Assembly (NCBI GenBank): GCA_944381325.1
Contig: CALWKS010000001.1
Coordinates: 1 to 64,000 of the forward strand
DNA: 64,000 nt
From: an uncultured Christensenellaceae bacterium
Lineage (GTDB): Bacteria > Bacillota > Clostridia > Christensenellales > UBA3700
Direction: 5' to 3'
The notes below the pieces were generated by a model. That model was not told where the DNA came from. It was given only the letters and a program-made list of their open reading frames with translations, and did no database searches. Shown in pieces: positions 53,317 through 62,150 of the stretch. The number at the start of each line of letters is the position of its first letter. The first letter of the stretch is position 1. The position numbers and the translations under genes were made by a program.

Positions 53317-54573
53317 ATGATAAACATACCCAAAGGCACAAAGGACGTTCTTCCTCAGGAAGCGTATAAATGGCATTACGTGGAAAACCTTGCGCGCAAG
53401 ACGGCTAAGGATTTCTGCGCAAGCGAGATCCGCACCCCTACTTTCGAGCATACAGAGCTTTTTCTGCGCGGAGTAGGCGACACTACGGATATAGTCAACA
53501 AAGAGATGTACACCTTCGAGGACAAGGGCGGCAGAAGCATAACCCTTAAGCCGGAAGGCACTGCGGGCGTAGCGCGCGCGTTTATTGAGAATTCGCTTTA
53601 CGCAGGCGCTCAGCCCACAAAGATGTACTATATCACTCCCGTATTCCGCTACGAGAGACCGCAGGCGGGCAGACTCAGAGAGCATCACCAGTTCGGCGTT
53701 GAATATTACGGCTGTGACAGCCCGTATGCAGACGTTGAGGTGATGATGATCGCAAAGACCTTCTTCGACCGTCTGGGGATAAAAAAACTGAAGCTCAATA
53801 TCAACAGCATAGGTTGCAGAGAGTGCCGCAAGAATTACAACGAGGCGCTCAAAGAATATCTGCGTTCCAAGCTGGACAAGATGTGCCCCACCTGCCGTGA
53901 AAGATTCGAAAAAAATCCGCTCAGAATTCTGGACTGCAAAGAGGAAGGATGCAAGGCGATAACTGCCGAAGCACCCGTTATTCTCGATTATCTGTGCGAC
54001 GACTGCCGCGCGCATCACGAGAGCGTATGCAGACAGCTTACTTTGCTCGGCATAGATTACGAGGTCAATCCGCACATTGTCAGAGGTCTCGACTACTATA
54101 CAAGAACGGTGTTTGAATTCATTTCTTCCGATATCGGCGCTCAAGGCACTGTAAGCGGCGGTGGAAGATATAACAACCTGATAGAGGACGTCGGCGGAAA
54201 GCCGTGTCCTGCCGTAGGCTTCGGTATGGGGCTTGAAAGACTTATCCTGACTATGGAAGCATTGGGACTGCCTTTCGGCGAAGCAAGCGTTCCCGACGTG
54301 TACGTCGCGCCTCTTTGCGACGAAGCAAAGGACGAAGCTATGCTTATATCGAATACGCTGAGAAGAGCGGGCATTTCATGCGATACAGATCTTCTCGGCA
54401 GAAGTTTCAAGGCTCAGCTCAAGTACGTCAATAAGACGGGCGCGCGCTTTATGATAGTTATCGGCACAGACGAAATGCAAAGCGGCGTTTATCAGGTGAA
54501 AAACCTGCTTTCGGGCAACAGCGAACAGGTCAGAAAAGAGGACCTGACGGCTTATCTTACCAATCTGAAATAA
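53317..54573 (+). CDS. hisS: Histidine-tRNA ligase
   Basis: Class II synthetase of 418 residues with PKGTKDVLPQEAYKW, motif 2 (YYITPVFRYERPQAGRLREHHQFG), the histidine-specific LDYYTRTVFEF and motif 3 (GFGMGLERLI). Two unusual CxxC-type pairs (CRECRKN, CPTCRE) lie in the inserted region near residues 165-195 and could bind zinc. The gene pairs with aspS as in many Firmicutes. No T-box leader is seen upstream. Confidence 0.97.
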   Translation: MINIPKGTKDVLPQEAYKWHYVENLARKTAKDFCASEIRTPTFEHTELFLRGVGDTTDIVNKEMYTFEDKGGRSITLKPEGTAGVARAFIENSLYAGAQPTKMYYITPVFRYERPQAGRLREHHQFGVEYYGCDSPYADVEVMMIAKTFFDRLGIKKLKLNINSIGCRECRKNYNEALKEYLRSKLDKMCPTCRERFEKNPLRILDCKEEGCKAITAEAPVILDYLCDDCRAHHESVCRQLTLLGIDYEVNPHIVRGLDYYTRTVFEFISSDIGAQGTVSGGGRYNNLIEDVGGKPCPAVGFGMGLERLILTMEALGLPFGEASVPDVYVAPLCDEAKDEAMLISNTLRRAGISCDTDLLGRSFKAQLKYVNKTGARFMIVIGTDEMQSGVYQVKNLLSGNSEQVRKEDLTAYLTNLK

Positions 54574-54610
54574 ACTTTTTAACAAAGAAAACATAACGGA
54601 GAAAAAGTAT

Positions 54611-56407
54611 ATGGTAGACTTTTTAAACGGAGCAAAACGCACTAAAATGTGCGGAGAATACAGAGCAAGCGATATCGGCAGCCGCGTTACGGTCATGGGA
54701 TTCGTTGCAAAATACCGCAATCTCGGCAACTTGATGTTCATCGACGTAAGAGACAGAACGGGTATCGTTCAGGTAGCGTTTGACGACAACGTGGACAAGG
54801 CGGTTTTTGAAAAAGCCGCTACCGTCAGAAACGAATTCGTCATCTGCGCAAGCGGCGTCGTCAGAAGCCGCGGCGGCAACGTCAATACAAATATGCCTAC
54901 GGGTGAAATCGAAGTTCTTGCAGATGAACTCAAGATTTTGTCAGAAGCGGAGACGACCCCGTTCGTAATTGCAGAAAACGCAAAGGTAGGCGAGACTCTC
55001 AGACTCAAGTACAGATATCTCGATCTGCGCCGTCCGTCTCTGCAGAACATACTCATCATGAGAGATAAGGTAACGAGACTGCTCAGAAATTATTTGTCAG
55101 ACAACGGCTTCCTTGAAATAGAGACTCCGTTCCTCGGCAAATCCACGCCCGAAGGCGCGCGCGACTATCTCGTACCCAGCCGTATACATCACGGCGAATT
55201 CTACGCGCTTCCTCAGTCTCCGCAGATATACAAACAGCTTCTTATGATATCCGGTATGGATAGATATTATCAGATAGCGCGCTGCTTCCGCGATGAAGAC
55301 CTCCGCGCAAACCGTCAGCCGGAATTCTCACAGGTAGACCTTGAAATGTCTTACGTAGAGAGAAGCGAGGACGTTATGGAGATCGCTGAAGGCGCGATCA
55401 AGAAAGTGTTTACGGAATGCTGTGGTCTCAAGTTTGACAAGCCGTTTCGCCGTATCCCTTACGACGAGGCTATGAGACGCTGGGGCAGCGATAAGCCCGA
55501 TACACGTTACGACCTCGAGATCCACGACCTCGCAGACGCGGTCAAGGGCAGCGGTTTCTCGGTATTTGAAAACGCGCTCGCGGCAGGCGGAAGCGTAAGA
55601 GGTATAAACGCTCAGGGACTCTGCAAGTCTATGACGAGAAAGGACGTGGACGCCTGCGCGGATTACGCTAAGAGTTGCGGCGCGAAGGGTCTTGCTTACG
55701 CTATGCTCAAAGAGGACGGCTCGGTTACTTCGTCCTTCTTCAAGTTTCTGAACGAAGAGCAGATAAAGGCTGTGTGCGAGGCGCTTGACGCTAAGGCAGG
55801 CGACGTTATTTTCGTCGTTGCAGACGCAAGTTATATGACGACAGTTACGACGCTCGGCTCTCTCAGATGCTACCTTGCAGAAAAATATTCTCTGTACGAC
55901 AAGAGCGTGTTCGACTTCCTGTGGGTAGTCGACTTCCCCCTTCTCGAGTATTCAGAAGAAGAAGGAAGATATGTTGCTGTGCACCATCCGTTTACTGCGG
56001 CTAAGCCCGAAGACGTTCCTCTTCTCGATACAGACCCCCTCAAAGTGCGCTCCAACGCTTACGATATCGTCATCAACGGTCAGGAAGCAGGCGGCGGCAG
56101 CATAAGAATACACGATCCCCGTATGCAGGAGAAGATATTCGGACTTCTCGGTCTTACGCAGGAAGAAATAGAGGCTAAATTCGGCTTCTTCGTTGAAGCT
56201 TTCAGATACGGCGCACCTCCGCACGGCGGTCTCGCATTCGGCCTCGACAGACTGGTAATGATAGTCTGCGGTACGGACAACATAAAAGACGTTATCGCGT
56301 TCCCCAAAGTACAGAACGCTTCCTGCCTTATGACAGGCGCTCCGTCAGGCGTTGATTCAAAACAGCTTGAAGAGCTTGCTATAATCTGCAAGCAGGACAA
56401 AGAGTGA
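54611..56407 (+). CDS. aspS: Aspartate-tRNA ligase
   Basis: Class II synthetase of 598 residues in the bacterial form with a GAD insertion domain. An OB-fold anticodon-binding domain comes first, then FLEIETPFLGKSTPEGARDYLVPSR, motif 2 (RCFRDEDLRANRQPEFSQVD) and motif 3 (GLAFGLDRLVMI). GGAG precedes the ATG. The stop overlaps the GTG of tcdA by four bases. Confidence 0.98.
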   Translation: MVDFLNGAKRTKMCGEYRASDIGSRVTVMGFVAKYRNLGNLMFIDVRDRTGIVQVAFDDNVDKAVFEKAATVRNEFVICASGVVRSRGGNVNTNMPTGEIEVLADELKILSEAETTPFVIAENAKVGETLRLKYRYLDLRRPSLQNILIMRDKVTRLLRNYLSDNGFLEIETPFLGKSTPEGARDYLVPSRIHHGEFYALPQSPQIYKQLLMISGMDRYYQIARCFRDEDLRANRQPEFSQVDLEMSYVERSEDVMEIAEGAIKKVFTECCGLKFDKPFRRIPYDEAMRRWGSDKPDTRYDLEIHDLADAVKGSGFSVFENALAAGGSVRGINAQGLCKSMTRKDVDACADYAKSCGAKGLAYAMLKEDGSVTSSFFKFLNEEQIKAVCEALDAKAGDVIFVVADASYMTTVTTLGSLRCYLAEKYSLYDKSVFDFLWVVDFPLLEYSEEEGRYVAVHHPFTAAKPEDVPLLDTDPLKVRSNAYDIVINGQEAGGGSIRIHDPRMQEKIFGLLGLTQEEIEAKFGFFVEAFRYGAPPHGGLAFGLDRLVMIVCGTDNIKDVIAFPKVQNASCLMTGAPSGVDSKQLEELAIICKQDKE

Positions 56408-57099
56408 AAGCCGTCGCAAAGTCGCGCACTGTAGCTCTTCTCGGAGAAGACGCGGTCAGAAAACTTGAAAACTCGCGCGTTGCAGTCGTAGGACTGGGCG
56501 GCGTGGGCGGACACGTGCTTGAAACCATTGCCAGAGCGGGTGTGGGAGAGTTTGTCCTCGTTGACGGAGACGTCGTTGACGAGAGCAATCTCAACCGTCA
56601 GATCATTGCAACGGTCAAGACTGTGGGACAAGCCAAGGCAAAGGTTGCAAAAGAGCGCGTGCTTGAGATAAATCCGCTTGCTGAAGTCGTTGAAGTTCAG
56701 GCAAGACTGACAGAAGGCAACGTAGAAAGCATTCTTTCGGGAGATATAGATTATATCGCAGATTGCATAGACAGCCTTCCCGATAAAGTGGCTCTCGTAT
56801 GCTTTGCCCAAAAGAAGGGAATACCGATAATAAGCGCATGCGGCGCAGGCAACAGAAGTCAGCTGTGCGACTTTGAAATCACAGACGTTTTCAAGACTCA
56901 GTACGATCCTTTGGCAAGAAAGCTTAGAGGTATGCTGAAAAACGCAGGGATAAAAAAACTTGACGTATGCTATACGCGCGCGCTTCCGCAAAAGACGGCG
57001 GGCGTTGCTAGCGTGGCTTATAATCCCGCGGCGTGCGGTATAAGGATGGGCGGATATATAGTCTTAAAACTTGCCGATACCGTACATACGAAAATCTGA
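56404..57099 (+). CDS. tcdA: tRNA threonylcarbamoyladenosine dehydratase TcdA
   Basis: TcdA (YgdL/CsdL) cyclises t6A37 to ct6A37 in tRNA. The 231-residue ThiF/E1-like protein has VVGLGGVGGHVLETIARAGVG (nucleotide-binding), DGDVVDESNLNRQI, DCIDSLPDKVALV and the C-terminal GVASVAYNPAACG. It starts with GTG inside the aspS stop (four-base overlap) and shares the hisS-aspS operon, all tRNA functions. Confidence 0.92.
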   Translation: MKAVAKSRTVALLGEDAVRKLENSRVAVVGLGGVGGHVLETIARAGVGEFVLVDGDVVDESNLNRQIIATVKTVGQAKAKVAKERVLEINPLAEVVEVQARLTEGNVESILSGDIDYIADCIDSLPDKVALVCFAQKKGIPIISACGAGNRSQLCDFEITDVFKTQYDPLARKLRGMLKNAGIKKLDVCYTRALPQKTAGVASVAYNPAACGIRMGGYIVLKLADTVHTKI

Positions 57100-57118
57100 A
57101 CTGAAAAGGAGTAAGAAA

Positions 57119-57433
57119 ATGAGTGAATTCGTTAAAGAAATAAGTTCTCAGGAACTCAAAGAAACGATAGCAAAAGAAGGAAAAGTTCTCGTTGACTTTT
57201 TCGCTACCTGGTGCGGTCCCTGCAAAATGCTTGCACCCGTTGTGGACAAGGTCGCGGCAAAAAAGACGGACGTGAAATTCGTAAAAGTCGACATCGATCA
57301 GAACGTTGATGCGGCGCAAGAATTCGGCGTGCAGGTCATTCCGACACTCGTGCTCATAGAAAACGGTGAGGTAAAGGCAAGGACTCAGGGCTTTATGCCT
57401 GAAGCGGCTCTTCAGCAATTCGTAGAGCAGTAA
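57119..57433 (+). CDS. trxA: Thioredoxin
   Basis: The 104-residue protein has VLVDFFATWCGPCKMLAPV, with the CGPC redox pair, the cis-proline segment GVQVIPTLVLIENGE, and standard length. The ATG at 57119 is preceded by AAAAGGAG; a longer frame from 57071 starts inside tcdA and adds no conserved sequence. A dyad of ten-base arms (57437-57446 and 57468-57477) follows the stop but lacks a T-run. Confidence 0.97.
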   Translation: MSEFVKEISSQELKETIAKEGKVLVDFFATWCGPCKMLAPVVDKVAAKKTDVKFVKVDIDQNVDAAQEFGVQVIPTLVLIENGEVKARTQGFMPEAALQQFVEQ

Positions 57434-57500
57434 ATGCGTTTTTAACTGCATAAACGTTCAAAATGGCGTTAAAAACGTGGCTTTAAAGCGCCGTTATTGT

Positions 57501-57529
57501 TTGCCTTTTGCGCGCGCGTGTAGTATAAT
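57501..57529 (+). promoter_or_regulatory. glyA promoter with GCGCGC spacer
   Basis: TTGCCT (57501-57506) and TATAAT (57524-57529) are 17 bases apart. The spacer TTTGCGCGCGCGTGTAG nearly equals that of the hydratase promoter at 21067. Confidence 0.75.
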
Positions 57530-57564
57530 CTGAATATAATTATTTTAAATACTAAGGAGTTATT

Positions 57565-58818
57565 ATGATAGACCTCAAGACAATCAAAGAGGCTGACGTC
57601 GAGCTTTACGAAGCCCTCGAAGCCGAACTCAAGAGACAACAAGGCAATATCGAGCTTATCGCAAGCGAGAATATCGTATCTCCCGCGGTACTTGCGGCGG
57701 CAGGAACTCACCTGACCAACAAGTATGCAGAAGGCTATCCGTCAAAGAGATATTACGGCGGTTGCGAATACGTCGACATCGCTGAGAAACTTGCTATCGA
57801 CAGAGCTAAAGAGCTGTTCGGCGCAGAACACGCAAACGTTCAGCCCCACTGCGGAGCAAGTGCAAACCTCGCGGTATTCTTCGCGCTTCTTCAGCCCGGC
57901 GATACCGTACTCAGCATGAGCCTTGCTCACGGCGGACACCTCAGCCACGGCAGCCCCGTCAACATCAGCGGTAAATATTTCAATATAGTTCCGTATTTCG
58001 TTGACGAAAAGACCTGCCTTATCGATTACGACGAGGTCGAAAGACTTGCAAAAGAGTGCAAACCCAAGCTGATTCTTGCAGGTGCAAGCGCATATCCCAG
58101 AATAATAGATTTCAAGAGATTCAGAGAGATCGCAGATTCTGTAGGCGCATATCTTATGGTAGATATGGCTCACATCGCAGGTCTCGTAGCTGCAGGTTGC
58201 CACCCCAGCCCCGTGCCTTACGCTCACGTCGTAACCACGACCACGCATAAGACGCTGAGAGGTCCGAGAGGCGGTCTTATTCTTTGCAAGGAAGAACTGG
58301 GCAAGCAGATAGACAAGGCAATCTTCCCCGGCACTCAGGGCGGTCCTCTGATGCACATCATCGCGGCTAAGGCAGTAGCTTTCAAAGAAGCTATGAGCGA
58401 TGAATTCAAGCAGTATCAGCAGCAGATCGTAAAGAACGCCAAGAAACTTGCCAACGAGCTTATCGAAAGAGGTATCAGCCTCGTTTCAGGCGGCACAGAC
58501 AATCACCTTATGCTTATCGACCTTACCAGCAAGGGCAAGACAGGCAAAGAGATCGAAGCTCTTCTCGACAAGGCTCATATCACTGCCAACAAGAACGCAA
58601 TCCCGTTCGACAAACAGACACCGTTCGTTACCAGCGGCGTAAGAGTGGGAACTCCCGCAGTTACGTCCAGAGGTATGAAGGAAGAAGATATGGTCGTTAT
58701 CGCTGAATGCATCGCAGACATCGTAGACAACGGTGAAGAAGCTGTTGCAAGATGCGCTGAAAAGGTTGCGGCTCTTTGCGAGAAATATCCTATCTACGCA
58801 AACGACGTCATCAGATAA
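57565..58818 (+). CDS. glyA: Serine hydroxymethyltransferase
   Basis: GlyA interconverts serine and glycine, charging tetrahydrofolate with one-carbon units. The 417-residue PLP enzyme has [29 protein letters not shown], and [14 protein letters not shown] with the PLP lysine. TAAGGAG precedes the ATG. It is a single-gene unit with its own promoter and terminator. Confidence 0.98.
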   Translation: MIDLKTIKEADVELYEALEAELKRQQGNIELIASENIVSPAVLAAAGTHLTNKYAEGYPSKRYYGGCEYVDIAEKLAIDRAKELFGAEHANVQPHCGASANLAVFFALLQPGDTVLSMSLAHGGHLSHGSPVNISGKYFNIVPYFVDEKTCLIDYDEVERLAKECKPKLILAGASAYPRIIDFKRFREIADSVGAYLMVDMAHIAGLVAAGCHPSPVPYAHVVTTTTHKTLRGPRGGLILCKEELGKQIDKAIFPGTQGGPLMHIIAAKAVAFKEAMSDEFKQYQQQIVKNAKKLANELIERGISLVSGGTDNHLMLIDLTSKGKTGKEIEALLDKAHITANKNAIPFDKQTPFVTSGVRVGTPAVTSRGMKEEDMVVIAECIADIVDNGEEAVARCAEKVAALCEKYPIYANDVIR

Positions 58819-58841
58819 CTCTGAAATAAATGCAGATAAAA

Positions 58842-58867
58842 GACGGGCAGTCAGCCCGTCTTTTTTT
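58842..58867 (+). terminator. glyA terminator
   Basis: GACGGGC pairs perfectly with GCCCGTC around a five-base loop, then seven Ts. Confidence 0.93.
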
Positions 58868-58969
58868 GTGTGATCAACTGATTTTTACTACAAAACCGTT
58901 TATAGAATTTTATTTTTGTGCGGCGATAAAAAAGCGTATAAATTATTTTTTGCAATGCGTATCAAACGT

Positions 58970-59022
58970 TTGACAGAAGGCGACAATAATAGTAAGATAA
59001 TACCTAGGAAATTTATAGGGAT
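58970..59022 (+). promoter_or_regulatory. Promoter and candidate Rrf2 operator of the iron-sulfur operon
   Basis: TTGACA at 58970-58975 and TAAGAT at 58993-58998 are 17 bases apart. Just downstream, ATACCTA (59000-59006) and TAGGGAT (59016-59022) form a 23-base imperfect dyad, the size expected for an Rrf2-family dimer. Autorepression by the following gene is inferred. Confidence 0.5.
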
Positions 59023-59027
59023 TAAAA

Positions 59028-59426
59028 ATGAAACTGTCGTCAAAAGGAAGATACGGATTGAAAGCTATGTGCGAGCTTGCAAAGCATTACGGCGAAGGGG
59101 CGCTGTCTCTGCCGTTTATAGCAGAGGAGACCGCTCTCAGTGAAAAGTACTTAGAGCAGCTTTTGTCCGTGCTTAAAAAAGACAACCTCATCGATGCTAC
59201 GCGCGGCGCAAGCGGCGGATATTTTCTCACGAGAAGTCCTGAAGAGATAAGCGTAGGAGAGATATTGAGAAGCCTTGAAAACGGGCTTGAGATCGTTGAT
59301 TGTCTTTCAGGCGACTGTCAGAATAAATCCACCTGTCATACTTACGGGGTATGGACAAAACTGTACCGCGAAATCAACAAGTGTTTAGACGGTATCAGCT
59401 TGAAAGAGCTGGTAGAGGGAGAATAA
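59028..59426 (+). CDS. Rrf2-family regulator, IscR-like
   Basis: The 132-residue winged-helix protein starts MKLSSKGRYGLKAMCELAKH. It carries three cysteines (C92, C97, C103) in the place where IscR holds its [2Fe-2S] cluster (C92, C98, C104 in E. coli), so it probably senses Fe-S status and controls the following iscS-iscU genes. iscS starts one base after its stop. Confidence 0.88.
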   Translation: MKLSSKGRYGLKAMCELAKHYGEGALSLPFIAEETALSEKYLEQLLSVLKKDNLIDATRGASGGYFLTRSPEEISVGEILRSLENGLEIVDCLSGDCQNKSTCHTYGVWTKLYREINKCLDGISLKELVEGE

Positions 59427-59427
59427 A

Positions 59428-60621
59428 ATGGAACGCAGAATATATCTGGACAACTCGGCTACGACCCATACGGACGCAGAGGTATTGCAAAAGATGCTTC
59501 CGTATTTTTCAGAGGTCTACGGCAACGGTTCTTCTCAGCACTTTTTCGGCAGAGAAGCGCTTATGGCGATCGACGAAGCGCGAGAAAAAGTTGCGAAGGC
59601 TATCGGCGCAAGACCTGCTGAGATCTATTTTACGTCAGGCGGAACCGAGAGCGACAACTGGGCGATCAAGGGTGCGGCTCACGCACTGCGCGCAAAGGGC
59701 GATCATATAATCACGACTGCAATCGAGCATCCCGCGGTAATAAAGACCTGCGAGGCGCTTGAAAAAGAAGGATTCAGGGTAACTTATCTGCCTGTGTCCG
59801 AAGAAGGTTTTGTAACCGCTCAGCAGGTAGAAGAAGCCATCACGGATAAGACCATTCTTATTTCAGTCATGAGCGCCAACAACGAAGTGGGCACTATAGA
59901 GCCGATAAGAGAGATAGGCGCGGTTGCAAAAGCGCATAAAATACTTTTCCATACAGATGCGGTGCAGGCTGTGGGAAACGTGCCGATAGACGTTGTAAAA
60001 GACAATATCGATATGCTTTCAATGAGCGCGCACAAGTTTTACGGACCCAAGGGCATAGGTGCGCTTTATAAGCGCAACGGCGTTAAGATCGAGCGCTTTA
60101 TGGACGGCGGAGAGCAGGAAAGGAATATGCGTGCTTCTACGCTCAACACTCCCGGCATTGTAGGTATCGGCGCGGCTATAGAAAAGGCTGTCAGAGATAT
60201 GGATAAGAACAATGCGCATATCGCAAAGCTCAGAGATCATTTCGTAAAAGAAGTTCTTGAAAATATCGCAGACGTAAGATTCAACGGTTCAAAGGATATG
60301 TCAAGAAGACTTGCTTCCAACGCAAACTTTTCTTTTGAGTATATAGAGGGCGAGTCGATACTGATGAGCCTGGACCTGGCGGGTATTGCGGTATCCAGCG
60401 GCTCTGCCTGCTCGAGCGGTTCGCTTGAACCAAGTTATGTGCTTCTTTCGCTCGGCGTGCCGATAGAGCTTGCGCACGGTTCTATCCGTTTCAGCTTCGG
60501 CAAAGACAATACGATGGAAGAAGTGGACTACACGTTGAAAACATTATACGAGGTCGTGGCGAGACTCAGAGAAATGTCGCCGCTTTTCAAAAAATTCGAA
60601 GGAGAAGATAAAAATGTATAA
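59428..60621 (+). CDS. iscS: Cysteine desulfurase
   Basis: It takes sulfur from cysteine for Fe-S cluster assembly. The 397-residue PLP enzyme has YLDNSATTHTDAEV, FTSGGTESDNWAIKG, HTDAVQAVG, SAHKFYGPKGIGAL with the PLP lysine, and SGSACSSGSLEPSYVL with the catalytic cysteine loop. This is the IscS/NifS class I type. It overlaps iscU by eight bases. Confidence 0.96.
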   Translation: MERRIYLDNSATTHTDAEVLQKMLPYFSEVYGNGSSQHFFGREALMAIDEAREKVAKAIGARPAEIYFTSGGTESDNWAIKGAAHALRAKGDHIITTAIEHPAVIKTCEALEKEGFRVTYLPVSEEGFVTAQQVEEAITDKTILISVMSANNEVGTIEPIREIGAVAKAHKILFHTDAVQAVGNVPIDVVKDNIDMLSMSAHKFYGPKGIGALYKRNGVKIERFMDGGEQERNMRASTLNTPGIVGIGAAIEKAVRDMDKNNAHIAKLRDHFVKEVLENIADVRFNGSKDMSRRLASNANFSFEYIEGESILMSLDLAGIAVSSGSACSSGSLEPSYVLLSLGVPIELAHGSIRFSFGKDNTMEEVDYTLKTLYEVVARLREMSPLFKKFEGEDKNV

Positions 60622-60997
60622 TCAGAAAGTAATGAAAGAATTTGCAAATCCCCAGAACGTGGGTTATATAGAAGACAACGACGGCGCGGGAAAGGTCGGC
60701 AACGCAACCTGCGGCGATATAATGGAGATAACGATAAAAGTAAAAGACGACGTTATCACAGACGCAAAGTTCCGCACCTTCGGTTGCGCGGCGGCAGTCG
60801 CTACCAGCAGCGTGGCTACCAATATGGTCATCGGCATGACGGTGGACGAAGCTCTCAAACTTACCAACGCTAAGGTCGTTGAATATCTTGAAGGACTTCC
60901 TCCGCAAAAGATCCACTGCAGCGTTCTTGCAGAAGAAGCTATCAAGGCGGCAATTGAAGATTACCGCAGAAGACAAAGCGAAAAGGCGGGCAAATAA
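60614..60997 (+). CDS. iscU: Fe-S cluster scaffold IscU/NifU-N
   Basis: The 127-residue scaffold has the three conserved cysteines in GNATCGD, FGCAAAVA and KIHCSVLAEEAI. AAGGAGA precedes the ATG within iscS. It completes a minimal Rrf2-IscS-IscU operon typical of Clostridia. Confidence 0.96.
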   Translation: MYNQKVMKEFANPQNVGYIEDNDGAGKVGNATCGDIMEITIKVKDDVITDAKFRTFGCAAAVATSSVATNMVIGMTVDEALKLTNAKVVEYLEGLPPQKIHCSVLAEEAIKAAIEDYRRRQSEKAGK

Positions 60998-61022
60998 ACC
61001 CCTGAAATCTTTATATTGCAAA

Positions 61023-61057
61023 AATCCGTCCGCGGAATTCCGCAGGCGGATTTTTTT
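61023..61057 (+). terminator. iscU terminator
   Basis: A GC-rich interrupted stem with outer arms AATCCG and CGGATT is followed by seven Ts. A second inverted repeat (TCGGCGGA at 61076 and TCCGCCGA at 61119) follows before the small gene. Confidence 0.85.
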
Positions 61058-61134
61058 GGTGCCCGTGTAGGTTTTTCGGCGGATAAGCAGGTGAATAATG
61101 CAGCTTACGTTTTTGTTTTCCGCCGATATTTTTA

Positions 61135-61269
61135 CTAGTCAAGCATGCTGACGATCTTCTTTCTTATCGCTTTGCCTTTGGACTTGACTTCGCCGCTCGA
61201 TACCGCTTTTGCCGCGATGAGCGTTGTTGCCATACCTACGCCGAATCCCATAAGAGTAGACAGTTTCAT
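61135..61269 (-). CDS. 44-residue small protein, possibly membrane-associated
   Basis: The short gene starts with an ATG at 61269 behind an almost perfect ribosome site (GGGAGGTGAT) and ends in TAG at 61135. The product begins MKLSTLMGFGVGMATTLIAA, a glycine-rich hydrophobic helix, followed by a basic tail (KSKGKAIRKKIVSMLD). This layout fits a membrane-anchored or amphipathic small protein. No family is recognised. It lies between the convergent iscU terminator and the glycerophosphodiesterase terminator, so it should be transcribed on its own. Confidence 0.65.
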   Translation of the reverse strand: MKLSTLMGFGVGMATTLIAAKAVSSGEVKSKGKAIRKKIVSMLD

Positions 61270-61341
61270 ATGATCACCTCCCGCGTATAGTGTGTGTGCG
61301 AGGATTGCGATTATTCCGCAAGGCTCAGGAAAATTAAGGAT

Positions 61342-61370
61342 AAAAAAGTCCCTCCGCGATAAGCAGAGGG
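61342..61370 (-). terminator. Terminator of the glycerophosphodiesterase operon
   Basis: On the minus strand CCCTCTGC pairs with GCGGAGGG (one T-G pair) around a five-base loop and is followed by six Ts. Confidence 0.85.
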
Positions 61371-61407
61371 AAGTTCGTAAGACCAGTAAATGCTGAAGTG
61401 ATAAAAG

Positions 61408-62148
61408 TTATTCTATCGGCGGCATGGGGATGTAGCCGTCGTTTTTTGCGTTGCATTCGAAAATGAAATTGTCCGCCTTTTCTTTTGCGAGTTTCAGCTG
61501 GTCAGCCGTTCTAATAGTCCAGGTTACTATTGCGACAGAAGGGTCTTTTGCCTGTACTTTTGAATAGAAGCCGCTGTTTAAAGTTTTTACGCTTGCAGCG
61601 AGAAAAGCCGCTTTTTCGTGCGTTTTCATTCTGCGGCAGTATAGGCGCTGAATAGGATTGGGATCGTAGAGCTGACCTACAAGCAGGTCGGGGCGCTTGT
61701 TTTGCATAAACAGCACGGCGCGAGGGTCAAAAGATTCAAGGCAATATTCGCCTTGGTAATCTTTGAGAGCTTCAAGCACCGCCGTGCAGGTCTCAACGTA
61801 TTTTTTTGTAACCTTTACTTCGATAATGAGCTTTACCTTGCCGTCGACGAGTTTGAGCACGTCCCTGAAGAGGGGGATGCGCTCGTCCGTGCCGAAAAGT
61901 CTGTATTTGTCAAGATCTGCGTTCTTTATTTTTTCGGGGTGAAGCTTTACTCCGCAGGAGCGTTCGAGAGAAGGGTCGTGGTGAACGATAAGCGTTCCTT
62001 CGTCCGTAAGATATACGTCAAACTCTATGCCGTAGCCGTGACTGACTGCGTTTGCGAATGCCGCCATTGAGTTCTCGGGCAGTTTTTTGTTGTCGTGCAG
62101 TCCGCGGTGAGCGAAAGGTATTCCTTTAAAAAATTCTCTGTTTTTCAT
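61408..62148 (-). CDS. Glycerophosphodiester phosphodiesterase
   Basis: The enzyme hydrolyses glycerophosphodiesters to glycerol 3-phosphate and an alcohol. The 246-residue protein (ATG at 62148) has the GDPD pattern: PFAHRGLHDNKKLPENSMAAF, GIEFDVYLTDEGTLIVHHDP and KLIIEVK. The catalytic histidines and metal-binding E/D residues are all there. A longer frame to 62286 lies inside the upstream gene and is rejected. It starts two bases after the LUD gene stop. Confidence 0.93.
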   Translation of the reverse strand: MKNREFFKGIPFAHRGLHDNKKLPENSMAAFANAVSHGYGIEFDVYLTDEGTLIVHHDPSLERSCGVKLHPEKIKNADLDKYRLFGTDERIPLFRDVLKLVDGKVKLIIEVKVTKKYVETCTAVLEALKDYQGEYCLESFDPRAVLFMQNKRPDLLVGQLYDPNPIQRLYCRRMKTHEKAAFLAASVKTLNSGFYSKVQAKDPSVAIVTWTIRTADQLKLAKEKADNFIFECNAKNDGYIPMPPIE

Positions 62149-62150
62149 AA

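Noticed and set aside
53303-54610. T-box leaders before hisS and aspS
   Set aside because: The intergenic spaces (14 and 37 bases) are too short and no T-box sequence is present.
57437-57477. trxA terminator
   Set aside because: The arms are perfect (ten bases), but the loop is 21 bases and no T-run follows, so I only mention it as a dyad.
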